NCBI GenBank assembly: GCA_964580465.1 | Contig: CAZOKJ010000002.1 | Location: 92,411 to 156,410, forward strand | Source of the DNA: Taishania sp964580465 | GTDB lineage: Bacteria > Bacteroidota > Bacteroidia > Flavobacteriales_D > Crocinitomicaceae | DNA length: 64,000 bases | Direction: 5' to 3' | Part shown: piece after piece, positions 17,905-26,552 of the stretch | Layout: each line of letters opens with the position of its first letter | Position numbering within the stretch: position 1 is the stretch's first letter | Notes under the pieces: model-generated | The model's database searches: none | What the model was told of the DNA's origin: nothing | The model's input: the letters and a program-made list of their open reading frames with translations, nothing else | Position numbers and translations under genes: made by a program

Positions 17905-19428
17905 TTATGCTTTTAAAGAAACTACTGCATTCATTCCTTCTTTCATACGTGCAATCACTTCTTCTTTTCCAAAGAATTCACTGATTTCAAACATGCTTGG
18001 TCCTGCTCCTTGTCCAGTTAGTAACAAACGGAACAACGGTAACACAGCTCCAATTCCTAATCCTTTTTCTGTAATGAACTCTTTAAAGGTAGCTTCAATT
18101 GCAGCAGCTGTAAAGTCTGCTTGAGCTTCTACTTTTTGCATCCATTCTGTCATTAAGTCAGCGCTATCTTCTTTCCACTTTTTAGCAACAGTTTGCTCGT
18201 CATAGCTTGCAGGTTTTGCCAATAAATAAGCTCCTTCTGTTAAAATATCTTGTGGGAAAGTAGCTCTTTCTTTCATTAAGTGAGCGACTTTTGCCAATGT
18301 TTCTTTGTCAGCTGTTGCTCCATAGTTTGCAATTAACATTTCAGCTAAGATATTGTTGTCAGTTGCACGCAAATGTTGTTGTTGGAACCATTTTGTTTTT
18401 TCAGGGTCAAATTTTGCACCAGCTTTAGAAACGCGCTCTAATGTGAACGATTGTTCTAATTCTTCCATGCTAAAAATTTCTTGTGTTGTACCTGGATTCC
18501 AACCTAAGAATGCTAACATGTTTACAAAGGCTTGAGGTAAGTATCCTTTTTCTCTGTATCCTGAGTATAATTCACCCTCTGCTGTCGTCCAATCGCAAGG
18601 GAATACAGGGAATCCTAATCGGTCTCCATCGCGTTTTGATAATTTACCATTTCCATCAGGACGAAGCAATAATGGTAAGTGTGCAAAACGAGGTGCTTCC
18701 CAACCAAATGCTTCATACAACATAATGTGCATTGGAGCAGATGGCAACCATTCTTCCCCACGGATGACATGAGAGATTTCCATCAAATGGTCGTCAACAA
18801 TATTTGCTAAGTGGTAAGTTGGCATTCCGTCGCTTTTAAACAACACTTTATCGTCAAGGTTGTTGGTATTGACAGTTACCCATCCACGAATCATGTCTTC
18901 AAAGCGCACATCGTGATTACGAGGCATTTTGATGCGAATTACGTATGGATCACCGTTTTCTAATCTTCTTTGAACTTCGTCAGCAGGTAACGTCAACGAG
19001 TTTTTCATCGACATTCTCGTAACGCTGTTGTATTGCCAGTTAGGCATGTTCATTGCTTTTGCTTGTTCACGCACAGCTTCTAACTCTTCAGGAGTATCGA
19101 ATGCGTAATAAGCTTTATCGTTTTCAATCAACTGGTTAGCAAAAGGTTTGTACATTTCCTTGCGTTCAGACTGTACGTACGGACCAAAGTCACCACCTAT
19201 ACCTGGGCCCTCAGTTGGAATAATTCCACACCAATGCAACGCGTCCATGATGTAATCCTGAGCACCAGGAACAAAACGAGTCTGGTCAGTGTCTTCTACA
19301 CGAATTAAAAATGTTCCGTTATTTTTCTTTGCAAATAAATAATTGTACAACGCTGTTCTAACTCCTCCCATGTGTAATGGGCCTGTTGGTGATGGAGCAA
19401 AGCGTACTCTAACCGGTTTTTGTGACAT
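17905..19428 (-). CDS. gltX: Glutamyl-tRNA synthetase
   Basis: Encodes 507 residues starting MSQKPVRVRFAPSPTGPLHMGG. The class I signature is HMGG (HIGH equivalent) in PSPTGPLHMGGVRTALYNYL, and the KMSKS equivalent is KLSKRDG. The C-terminal anticodon-binding helical domain is present. The frame extends 25 codons further, but that part contains a perfect TATCTTTG box (19446-19453, reverse) and a hydrophobic sequence unlike GltX, so the start at 19428 is preferred. It leads a gltX-folB pair. Confidence 0.95.
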   Translation of the reverse strand: MSQKPVRVRFAPSPTGPLHMGGVRTALYNYLFAKKNNGTFLIRVEDTDQTRFVPGAQDYIMDALHWCGIIPTEGPGIGGDFGPYVQSERKEMYKPFANQLIENDKAYYAFDTPEELEAVREQAKAMNMPNWQYNSVTRMSMKNSLTLPADEVQRRLENGDPYVIRIKMPRNHDVRFEDMIRGWVTVNTNNLDDKVLFKSDGMPTYHLANIVDDHLMEISHVIRGEEWLPSAPMHIMLYEAFGWEAPRFAHLPLLLRPDGNGKLSKRDGDRLGFPVFPCDWTTAEGELYSGYREKGYLPQAFVNMLAFLGWNPGTTQEIFSMEELEQSFTLERVSKAGAKFDPEKTKWFQQQHLRATDNNILAEMLIANYGATADKETLAKVAHLMKERATFPQDILTEGAYLLAKPASYDEQTVAKKWKEDSADLMTEWMQKVEAQADFTAAAIEATFKEFITEKGLGIGAVLPLFRLLLTGQGAGPSMFEISEFFGKEEVIARMKEGMNAVVSLKA

Positions 19429-19445
19429 TTTCTTGAAATTTTTTG

Positions 19446-19453
19446 CAAAGATA
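19446..19453 (-). promoter_or_regulatory. -7 promoter box of gltX
   Basis: TATCTTTG on the minus strand, 17 nt before the chosen ATG, with a TTTG ~21 nt further upstream as a possible -33 element. Confidence 0.7.
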
Positions 19454-19542
19454 GGTAAAAAGACGAGTTTATACCAAAGAACTAGTAGCTGATTTTTAAT
19501 CAAATGTCACAATTTAACATCCCATTAACGGAATTAATTTTC

Positions 19543-19584
19543 TTAATATCGGTAAAATGTTAAAATAAATTGAAACGATATTAA
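19543..19584. promoter_or_regulatory. Spaced inverted repeat upstream of the Fic gene
   Basis: TTAATATCG (19543-19551) and CGATATTAA (19576-19584) are perfect 9-bp inverted copies separated by 24 bp, just before a TAACTTTA box (19591-19598) and the Fic start at 19614. The geometry fits a dimeric regulator site overlapping the promoter; this is inference. Confidence 0.4.
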
Positions 19585-19613
19585 AAAAGTTAACTTTATG
19601 TAAAAGAAAGACC

Positions 19614-20737
19614 ATGGCTTGGAAAGAATTCAATTATTCAAACGAAGGGCTCGACAATCAACTAGAACAAATAGCTCAAAAGAAGGCACAGCTAGAACAA
19701 CTGCGCCCCATACCTCCTGCGGTTGTTCAAAGTATTAGAGACAGTCTTTCGATTGAATGGACTTATAATTCTAATAGCATTGAAGGAAATACGATGACTC
19801 TGCGTGAAACACAAATGATTATTGAAGAAGGTTTTACAGTTAAAGGCAAATCACTCAGAGAACACTTTGAAGTAGTGAACCACAAAGATGCTATTGAATA
19901 TATTGAACAATTAGCAAAAAATGATTGTGTCTTAACAATAGACCATTTGTTGAAGACTCATTATTTAGTATTACAGCGAATTGAACATGATTATGCAGGG
20001 CGATTTAGAACATCAGGCGTGCGCATTGTTAGTGCAAATTTTGTTTCTCCCAATGCACTCAAAGTAGATACTTTTATTAGGGAATTAATTGATTGGGTAA
20101 ATCATTCTACATTACATTCAATCATAAAAGCTACTNNNNNNNNNNNNNNNNNNNNNNNNNNNNNNNNNNNNNNNNNNNNNNNNNNNNNNNNNNNNNNNNN
20201 NNNNNNNNNNNNNNNNNNNNNNNNNNNNNNNNNNNGGAATTAATTGATTGGGTAAATCATTCTACATTACATTCAATCATAAAAGCTACTATTTTTCATC
20301 ATCGTTTTGTTTGGATACACCCATTTTTTGATGGAAATGGTCGCACAGTTCGCTTGTTATTCAATCTTTTATTGATGAAAGAAGGCTACCCACCAGCCAT
20401 TATTCTACGCAATGACAGAAAAAAATACTATGATGCGCTCAATGCAGCAAACAATGAAGATTATTCAAAATTGTTATTGTTAGTTCTTCAAGCGGTGGAG
20501 AGAGGTTTGGATATTTATTTGTCTTCACTTACCAATACCTACGATGAATACAAGTCTATTTCATCATTAGTGAAAGAAGATGGAGTTCCCTACGGAGAAG
20601 AATACATCAGTTTACTCGCTAGAAAAGGTAAAATAGATGCTTTTAAGGAAGGTAAAAATTGGTTGACCTCTCAACAAGCAATTACTGATTACTTAGAAGG
20701 ACGCAAGCGCAAGCGTGTGTTGAGAAATAAAGCATAA
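19614..20737 (+). CDS. Fic-family protein (split by an artificial assembly gap)
   Basis: The N-terminal part contains SNSIEGNTMTLRETQMIIEEG, the Fic_N region with an inhibitory-helix-like motif, and RIEHDYAGRFRTSGVRI. The C-terminal part has the catalytic FIC motif HPFFDGNGRTVR and a tail resembling a winged-helix or Fic C-terminal region. Fic enzymes transfer AMP or related groups to protein hydroxyls. A run of 100 N interrupts the gene. The same 55 bases lie on both sides in the same codon phase, so collapsing the duplicate and removing the N run gives one intact frame of 322 residues. I therefore treat it as a functional gene and not as two fragments. Confidence 0.88.
20081..20135 (+). repeat. 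55-bp duplicate, left copy flanking the gap
   Basis: Identical to 20236-20290. The copy abuts the N run on both sides, as expected when two contigs overlapping by one k-mer were placed with a fixed-size gap. Confidence 0.9.
20136..20235. other. Assembly gap (100 N)
   Basis: Exactly 100 undetermined bases, a conventional scaffold spacer. The flanking 55-bp identity implies that the true distance is negative (overlap) and that no sequence is missing. Confidence 0.95.
20236..20290 (+). repeat. 55-bp duplicate, right copy flanking the gap
   Basis: Second copy of the sequence at 20081-20135, encoding ELIDWVNHSTLHSIIKAT in the same phase. Confidence 0.9.
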
Positions 20738-20756
20738 CAGGAGTGTTATTTATAAC

Positions 20757-20782
20757 AAAAGGCTATCCACAGATAGCCTTTT
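20757..20782. terminator. Bidirectional terminator after the Fic gene
   Basis: Stem AAAAGGCTATC/GATAGCCTTTT with loop CACA, between the convergent Fic and MazG-like genes. Confidence 0.8.
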
Positions 20783-20785
20783 CAC

Positions 20786-21178
20786 TTATTTTTCTAAAAT
20801 CTTTTTAATATCGGGCATAAAATACAAATCAGATTTTAAGATCTTACCATCTTCACGGTAGATAGGCTTGCCATCTTTATCCAATTTACTCATGTTAGAA
20901 CGTTGAATTTCTTCAAAAACCTCAACAATTTTATGTTGCATACCGTGCTTTAAGATCGTGCCACAAAGAATGTACAACATATCACCTAAGGCATCAGCAA
21001 CTTCTACCAAATCACCTTCTTGAGCAGCTTGCAAGTATTCATCATTTTCTTCCTGCATCAAGCGATGACGCAATGCGATTTGGTCAGCTTCAATTGCTGC
21101 GGTTGGCTCATAATTGTTTTTAATTCCAAAAGCATCGTGAAATTTTTCGACTGCTCCAATGATTTCTTTCATTTCCAT
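20786..21178 (-). CDS. MazG-like/PRA-PH-fold nucleotide pyrophosphohydrolase
   Basis: Encodes 130 residues of the all-alpha NTP pyrophosphohydrolase superfamily. RLMQEENDEYLQAA carries the EExxE metal-binding motif and VEVADALGDMLYIL the ExxD partner. The tail NMSKLDKDGKPIYREDGKI is characteristic of a phosphoribosyl-ATP pyrophosphohydrolase-like subgroup of house-cleaning enzymes, not of HisE. It probably hydrolyses a non-canonical or excess nucleoside triphosphate. One base separates it from the upstream M16-like gene, so the two are co-transcribed. Confidence 0.85.
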   Translation of the reverse strand: MEMKEIIGAVEKFHDAFGIKNNYEPTAAIEADQIALRHRLMQEENDEYLQAAQEGDLVEVADALGDMLYILCGTILKHGMQHKIVEVFEEIQRSNMSKLDKDGKPIYREDGKILKSDLYFMPDIKKILEK

Positions 21179-21179
21179 A

Positions 21180-22439
21180 TTATCCTGCTGTTACAATTGT
21201 AAACTCTTCCCAATTAAAATACTTATTAGCCAATTCTTTGATGCGTTCTGGTGTAATTGTGTTGATGTGATGAATCATTTTATTGTAAAATTCCAAGTCC
21301 ATACCAAACATTTCCACGCTTAAATATAAATCCATCATAGAGTAAGGGCCATCAGCTGATTTGAGTAGTTGACCTAATAAATAATTCTTAACCAAGTCTA
21401 ATTCCTCCTGTTCAACCAATTTTGTTTTGAGTTTATCCAATTCATATTTGATTTCAGCTAATGCTAAATCTTTTACTTCCTTTCCTACTTCAGTGCCAAT
21501 GATAAAATAACCTGTTTCTTCCAATTCAGCAATCATAGAGCCTATACCATAGGTATATCCTTTGTCTTCACGGATGTTTTTCATTAAGCGACTTCCAAAA
21601 TAATCGCCAACCAAGGTATTTAAGATGATAAAATCTGGATAATCTTCATGTTTTTTGTTAAAAAGAGGACGACCAACACGAATGGCTGTTTGCAAAGCGC
21701 CTTCTTTTTCGATGTGTGCATATCCCTTAATGCTATCAAATTGATTTTCGAATGTAGGTTTTTCATCGTTTACCCAAGAACCAAAAATATCGATAAAAGC
21801 ATCGATTTCGTTTTGAGTAAAATTACCCACCAACACCATTTTTGTTAGTCCTTTGAGGTATCTTTTTTGGTGAAAATCAATCAGTTCTTCTCTTTTTATA
21901 TTCTGCAAATCTTCGTCAGTTGTAACGGAACTGTATTTTTCAGAACCGTTAAAAAAACGTTGTTTGAATGCACGTTGAGCTAAGATATTTACTTTTTCTA
22001 AGTTAATGCTCAACTTTTGTCTGCGTGTTTGTATGTTTTGATTGAATTCTTTTTCGTTAAACTCGCAATGTTGCACTGCATCACGAATAATGCGCGCAAT
22101 GGGCAAAATGTTTTCTCGCAATGCATGAACAGTAATCACCGCATTTTCGAGGGATATGTTTTGACTCAAATAGGCACCTAATCCATCTAACTCATCATTG
22201 ATTTGAATGGGAGATTTATCAGGAGTCCCACTTAACAATAAACCATTTACAACAGAAGCAACTTCTGTATTGCCATGAATACTTCCGGCATTAAAGTACA
22301 GTTCAAAATTGGCTGTCTCATCTGGAACGGAAGTGATGCAAAACAATTTATTTTCTTTTGTAATGTCAAACACCATTGGTTTTTCAAAACGAATTGATTC
22401 AATGGGGTTGATGGCTGGTGCTGTTTTTCTGTCTAGCAT
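21180..22439 (-). CDS. M16-family peptidase-like subunit lacking the zinc motif
   Basis: A 419-residue protein with the two-lobed M16 (pitrilysin/MPP-like) fold. At residues 51-72 the usual HxxEH zinc motif is replaced by NTEVASVVNGLLLSGT, so it cannot be a canonical active subunit. The C-terminal lobe keeps the substrate-binding Arg/Tyr signature (GSRLMKNIREDKGYTYGIGS). M16B enzymes often act as pairs of one catalytic subunit and one R/Y-bearing non-catalytic subunit, usually encoded side by side. No catalytic partner is in this window: the gene upstream is the PPIase, across a 227-bp gap. No signal peptide is seen. Confidence 0.85.
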   Translation of the reverse strand: MLDRKTAPAINPIESIRFEKPMVFDITKENKLFCITSVPDETANFELYFNAGSIHGNTEVASVVNGLLLSGTPDKSPIQINDELDGLGAYLSQNISLENAVITVHALRENILPIARIIRDAVQHCEFNEKEFNQNIQTRRQKLSINLEKVNILAQRAFKQRFFNGSEKYSSVTTDEDLQNIKREELIDFHQKRYLKGLTKMVLVGNFTQNEIDAFIDIFGSWVNDEKPTFENQFDSIKGYAHIEKEGALQTAIRVGRPLFNKKHEDYPDFIILNTLVGDYFGSRLMKNIREDKGYTYGIGSMIAELEETGYFIIGTEVGKEVKDLALAEIKYELDKLKTKLVEQEELDLVKNYLLGQLLKSADGPYSMMDLYLSVEMFGMDLEFYNKMIHHINTITPERIKELANKYFNWEEFTIVTAG

Positions 22440-22610
22440 ATTCGTTTATTAATAATCCGAGTCATTTATGTTGAACTCTAAACAATAGAGTGTAAAACTA
22501 CAAAAAAATAGTTGAATAAATGATATGGTTAAGTCAAAGTAGTATGATTTTTTGATACTTAATGAAGGAAGAAAGACTGGTATTTGCTTAATTTGAAAGG
22601 ATAGAAAAAA

Positions 22611-22643
22611 TAAACCCTGAACATTGTCGCAGTTCAGGGTTTA
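22611..22643 (-). terminator. Terminator of the cyclophilin-FKBP operon
   Basis: Stem TAAACCCTGAAC/GTTCAGGGTTTA, 12 bp, with a 9-base loop, followed on the minus strand by a T-rich tract; 24 bp after the PPIase stop. The rest of 22440-22610 holds only short AT-rich repeats. Confidence 0.8.
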
Positions 22644-22666
22644 TCTAATTATGCAATAAAGCTAAA

Positions 22667-23785
22667 TCAATGCTTATGATTTGGATCGCTGTGATCGTGG
22701 AAGTCAGCTGGTGCTGGTGAAGCGTTTACGATTTCAATATCAAATACTAAATCTGAATACGGAGGGATTGCTCCTGGTCTTCCTGTAGCTCCATAAGCTT
22801 GGTAGTAAGGAATGATTAAACGTGCTTTACCACCTTTTTTCAACATGCTAATTCCTTCTTCAAAACCTGGAATCATACGTTGAACTTTGTACTGAAAATC
22901 CATTGGCATGTTTCTGTCATAAGAAGAGTCGAATTGTTTGCCATCTTTTCTAAACGTACCTCTGTAGTGAATAGAAACAGCAGAGCCAGCTGTGATAGCA
23001 TCACCAGAACCTTCGTTTTCAATGATGTAAACCAAACCTGAATCGCTTAATTTTGCTTTTGGATTTGTTTTTACTACTTCTTTATACATGTAATCCTTGT
23101 ACTCATCCGGTGTCATTTTAGCAACTTTGTCAAATTCTTCTTTTTCTTTGCGTTGTTTCTCTGCGATTTGGCTGTACACCTCATTGAAAACTTTAGTTGC
23201 ATCGAATTTTTCAGCAGCCTTACCAACTCGGATGATTTTTACTGTTTCCATTTTATCATCTTGCTGAATAGCATCTACCACCTCTTGTCCTTTAACAACA
23301 TGCCCAAAAACAGTATGTTTCCCATCCAACCAAGGAGTGTCTTTGTGGGTGATAAAGAATTGGCTGCCGTTTGTAGCAGGTCCTGAGTTAGCCATGGACA
23401 AAATTCCTGGTTTATCGTGTTTTAAATCAGGATGAATTTCATCAAAGAATTGATAATTAGGACCACCTGTTCCATTTCCTTGAGGGTCACCTCCTTGAAT
23501 CATGAAATTAGCAATAACACGGTGAAATTTTATTCCATCATAGTATGGTTTTTTAAACGAAGCTCCTTTTGGGAATGTGAAATTACCTTCCGCTAAACCT
23601 ACAAAATTGGCTACTGTCATTGGAGTTTTTTCCTCCTCTAGTTTTACCAATATCTCTCCTTTTGAGGTGTTAAACTGGGCATAAATCCCATTTTCTAAGT
23701 TTTTATTTTCATTTTTTTGAGCAAAAATAGATGCAGTCATCATCAGTGACATTGCAATTGCTCCGAATGTGTTTCTTTTTTTCAT
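22667..23785 (-). CDS. Exported cyclophilin-FKBP dual peptidyl-prolyl isomerase
   Basis: A 372-residue fusion. Residues 1-22 form a signal peptide (ending SIFAQ). Residues ~32-195 form a cyclophilin domain (TPMTVANFVGLAEG, GIKFHRVIANFMIQGGDPQGNGTGGP, NGSQFFITHKDTPWLDGKHTVFG). Residues ~255-355 form an FKBP domain (VSIHYRGTFRKDGKQFDSSYDR, GFEEGISMLKKGGKARLIIPYYQAYG, IPPYSDLVFDIEIV). The C-terminus is His/Asp-rich (DFHDHSDPNHKH) and might bind metal. It should catalyse proline isomerisation in the periplasm. Cyclophilin-first fusions have been noted in flavobacteria. It starts 15 bp after nadK, so CBS-nadK-PPIase look like one operon. Confidence 0.92.
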   Translation of the reverse strand: MKKRNTFGAIAMSLMMTASIFAQKNENKNLENGIYAQFNTSKGEILVKLEEEKTPMTVANFVGLAEGNFTFPKGASFKKPYYDGIKFHRVIANFMIQGGDPQGNGTGGPNYQFFDEIHPDLKHDKPGILSMANSGPATNGSQFFITHKDTPWLDGKHTVFGHVVKGQEVVDAIQQDDKMETVKIIRVGKAAEKFDATKVFNEVYSQIAEKQRKEKEEFDKVAKMTPDEYKDYMYKEVVKTNPKAKLSDSGLVYIIENEGSGDAITAGSAVSIHYRGTFRKDGKQFDSSYDRNMPMDFQYKVQRMIPGFEEGISMLKKGGKARLIIPYYQAYGATGRPGAIPPYSDLVFDIEIVNASPAPADFHDHSDPNHKH

Positions 23786-23800
23786 TTTTAGCGTGTTTGT

Positions 23801-24694
23801 TTATTCTTGATTAGGATTTCTTCTGTCAATTCCCCACATCATTTTGTTGCGAATTGTATTTAAGAAACCATGACCTTCTATTTTTATTACATTTAATTTA
23901 TAATCAGCTTTTCGGATGATTACTTCCTCGTGTTGATTAATTTGAACAGAATCACCGTCTAAACTAAGCAAGTAAGATCTGCTTCTTCCTTCAACGCTTA
24001 ATTTGATAACGGCATCATCTGGAACGACAATTGGCCGCACGTTGAGGTTGTGAGGAGCAATTGGAGTCACCACGTGCAACTCGCAACTTGGGTCAATAAT
24101 GGGTCCGCCACAAGCCAAGTTGTATGCCGTTGATCCTGTTGGCGTTGAAATAATTAACCCATCAGCCCAATAGGAGTTCATGTATTCATCGTTTAATGAT
24201 GCATGAACAGTTAGCATGGCAGAGCTATTATTACGCGAAACGGTTACTTCATTGAGTGCGATGTTAGCCTCTCCAAAGTGATTGGATTCTGTTTCCACTT
24301 TAAGCAAAGAGCGTTCTTGGTGTTCAAACTTTTTCTCCTGTAATTTCCCCAAAGCGTCAGCCATTTCATCTTTTGAGATATTGGCCAAAAAGCCGAGGCG
24401 ACCCGTATTGATACCAACGATTGGCACCAAAGAGTCACGAACATAGTTAACACTTTCGATAAATGTTCCATCACCACCAACACTAATTACAAAATCTATG
24501 CCACCTTTTGAAAAATCGTGATGGGAATTAAATTCTGCAATAGAATCTGGCAATTGGATAGCCTTTATTAGTTGCGCTTTTAAGTTCGCTTCCAATATCG
24601 GATTCCAACCCAAATGTTTAAAATGTTGCAACAACTCAACCATGTATGGCAAGTTGGTTTTTGATATTTTTCTACTGTAAACAGCTACGTTCAT
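23801..24694 (-). CDS. nadK: NAD kinase
   Basis: A 297-residue ATP-NAD kinase. The signature GGDGT is at residues 73-77 (catalytic Asp75), followed by VPIVGINTGRLGFLAN, the NE-S/D region (ALNEVTVSRN) and TPTGSTAYNLACGGPI, all diagnostic of the family. It phosphorylates NAD to NADP in the cytoplasm. It lies 3 bp after the CBS-domain gene and 15 bp before the PPIase gene. Start ATG at 24694 gives the expected N-terminal strand (MNVAVYSRK). Confidence 0.95.
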   Translation of the reverse strand: MNVAVYSRKISKTNLPYMVELLQHFKHLGWNPILEANLKAQLIKAIQLPDSIAEFNSHHDFSKGGIDFVISVGGDGTFIESVNYVRDSLVPIVGINTGRLGFLANISKDEMADALGKLQEKKFEHQERSLLKVETESNHFGEANIALNEVTVSRNNSSAMLTVHASLNDEYMNSYWADGLIISTPTGSTAYNLACGGPIIDPSCELHVVTPIAPHNLNVRPIVVPDDAVIKLSVEGRSRSYLLSLDGDSVQINQHEEVIIRKADYKLNVIKIEGHGFLNTIRNKMMWGIDRRNPNQE

Positions 24695-24697
24695 AAG

Positions 24698-25360
24698 CTA
24701 CATGTTCAAAAAATTCATCAAAGCATCGAAGCGATTTCTTAAATCATCTTCAAACATTGTTTTCTGATAAGATGCTTTAATGGTGTATTCATAGCGCTCA
24801 AAAGTACGCAAAATTCGCTCCAAATCTAACTCATTTATTTTTAAAGTAACTTCAATTTTTGTTGAATCGGGTAGAGAAAGAATGTATGAACTTAAAATTT
24901 TTGCATTATTGCTTTCAACAATTTGAGCAATTTGAGCCAATGAATAATCAATTTTATTCATTTCTAAAACAATAATTCCCCCTTGTTCTTTGATTCCGCC
25001 AGTGTTACTGATGAGGTAAATTAGTTGATGAATACTTGTGCAGCCGAGGTATTGCTCGTTTTTATCTAAAATAGGAACAACGGTTAGCTTAAATTCGCCA
25101 ACTTTTGAAATAACTTCATAAATATGATCCGTTTCCCAAACAAATGGGCGAGGAAGATGGTCGAATAAAACATCTAATTTTTCATCGTCATTTAAGCGGT
25201 CTAAGACGTCGCTTTCTGAAAGAACGCCAACAAAATTACCGTTTTTTAGTACAGGTAAATGAGAGACTTTGAACTCTTCCATCCACGCCAAAGCCTTGGC
25301 TCCAGTGTCCAAATGGGTCAATGGTGGAATGTCATCTGTAATTATTTCTCGTGCTATCAT
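24698..25360 (-). CDS. CBS-domain protein
   Basis: Encodes 220 residues from MIAREIITDDIPPL. Two CBS motifs occupy residues ~1-125 (VLKNGNFVGVLSESDVLDRL; VVPILDKNEQYLGCTSIHQLI), forming one Bateman module that would bind an adenine nucleotide. The remaining ~90 residues (GGIIVLEMNKIDYSLAQIAQ, LKINELDLERILRTFERY) look like an ACT-like regulatory fold. It precedes nadK by 3 bp, so a role in sensing nucleotide state for NADP synthesis is an attractive but unproven idea. A 12-codon upstream extension of the frame is rejected because a TTATTTTG box lies within it, 5 nt before this ATG. Confidence 0.82.
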   Translation of the reverse strand: MIAREIITDDIPPLTHLDTGAKALAWMEEFKVSHLPVLKNGNFVGVLSESDVLDRLNDDEKLDVLFDHLPRPFVWETDHIYEVISKVGEFKLTVVPILDKNEQYLGCTSIHQLIYLISNTGGIKEQGGIIVLEMNKIDYSLAQIAQIVESNNAKILSSYILSLPDSTKIEVTLKINELDLERILRTFERYEYTIKASYQKTMFEDDLRNRFDALMNFLNM

Positions 25361-25404
25361 AGTGACAAAATAAGTAAATAGTTTGAATTGAAACAATAAA
25401 ATAA

Positions 25405-25440
25405 TGAAAAATTACAAATTACAAATTGCAAATTGCAACC
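25405..25440. repeat. Short 7-bp tandem repeats
   Basis: About four heptamers of the form AAATTAC/AAATTGC in a row, in the divergent gap between the CBS gene and the prenyl synthase, followed by a GC-richer patch (ACCGCGAAGCAGC). It looks like a slipped-strand tract. Confidence 0.6.
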
Positions 25441-25560
25441 GCGAAGCAGCACCGAAGGTAATTGCGGATTGCAGATTATTGTTTCAATTCGGTTGTATAG
25501 TCATTTAATCAATCATCCCACCATTAAAATCAAAAAAATACATTGTTTCACTTTTCTTTT

Positions 25561-25568
25561 TATCTTTG
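25561..25568 (+). promoter_or_regulatory. -7 promoter box of the prenyl synthase gene
   Basis: TATCTTTG ends 5 nt before the ATG at 25574, with a TTG (25543-25545) as a possible -33 element. It fixes the start and implies a nearly leaderless transcript. Confidence 0.72.
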
Positions 25569-25573
25569 TACCA

Positions 25574-26545
25574 ATGATGACAGTGAAAGAAATAATGTTA
25601 CCTGTGCAGGAAGAAATCGAAGAATTTGAGATTCGCTTCCCAGACAGCATGAAGTCTAATGTGAAGCTACTGAACAAGGTGACTCAATTCATTGTTAAGC
25701 GTAAAGGCAAGCAAATGCGCCCTTTGTTTATTTTTTTGACAGCTAAAATGTTAGGAAAAATAAACGATAACTCATACGATGCTGCTTCTTTGGTAGAATT
25801 ATTGCACACAGCTTCCTTGGTTCATGATGACGTAGTGGACGATGCAAATGAACGTCGCGGATTTTTTTCAGCCAATGCGTTGTGGCGCAATAAAATTGCT
25901 GTTTTGGTTGGCGATTTTATGCTTTCACGCGTCTTGCTTATGTCCATTGAACGCAACAATGTGGAATTGCTTGAGATTGTAGCCAGAGCTGTACGTGAAA
26001 TGAGTGAAGGTGAATTGTTGCAAATTGAAAAAGCACGCAGCTTGGATATTACAGAAGAGGTGTATTTTGAAATTATCAATAAAAAAACGGCTTCGTTAAT
26101 TGCAACTTGTTGTGAGCTGGGAGCAGTTTCTGTTGGTCGTCATGACCAGGCTGAAAACATGAAAAACTTTGGGGAGTTGGTTGGTTTAGCTTTCCAAATT
26201 AAAGATGATATTTTTGATTACGGTACGCCAGGAAATATTGGTAAGCCAACAGGAAATGATATCCGCGAGCAAAAAATGACATTGCCTTTGATTTATACCA
26301 TTAATACTGCTCCGAAAGAAGTTAAACGCGAATTATTGAACATCGTTCACAACCATCACGAAAGCAGCAGACACATTCAACGAGCAATTGATTTGGTTAT
26401 TCAACATGGTGGAATTGAGTATGCACATCAGCGAATGATGCAATTAAAAGAAAAAGCATTGGAGTTATTGAAGGATATTCCAGATAGTGACGCTAAAAAT
26501 GCGTTAATAGGCCTAGTAGAATATACAACTTTACGAACAAAATAA
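25574..26545 (+). CDS. Long-chain polyprenyl diphosphate synthase
   Basis: Encodes 323 residues from ATG 25574. The two Asp-rich motifs are HDDVVDDANERRG (FARM) and QIKDDIFDYG (SARM), with GKQMRP near the N-terminus. The residue five before the first motif is Ala (T-A-S-L-V-H-D-D), i.e. small, which in this family allows long products, so an octaprenyl/heptaprenyl-type enzyme supplying the menaquinone side chain is likely. The frame extends 47 codons upstream across the promoter box and that part is rejected. It starts a run of forward genes: lipoprotein (7 bp gap), then rimO. Confidence 0.9.
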   Translation: MMTVKEIMLPVQEEIEEFEIRFPDSMKSNVKLLNKVTQFIVKRKGKQMRPLFIFLTAKMLGKINDNSYDAASLVELLHTASLVHDDVVDDANERRGFFSANALWRNKIAVLVGDFMLSRVLLMSIERNNVELLEIVARAVREMSEGELLQIEKARSLDITEEVYFEIINKKTASLIATCCELGAVSVGRHDQAENMKNFGELVGLAFQIKDDIFDYGTPGNIGKPTGNDIREQKMTLPLIYTINTAPKEVKRELLNIVHNHHESSRHIQRAIDLVIQHGGIEYAHQRMMQLKEKALELLKDIPDSDAKNALIGLVEYTTLRTK

Positions 26546-26552
26546 ATTAATC

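Noticed and set aside
20093..20737. A separate second Fic gene starting at 20093
   Set aside because: Its start lies in the first copy of the 55-bp duplicate and its frame crosses the N run; it is the C-terminal half of one gene.
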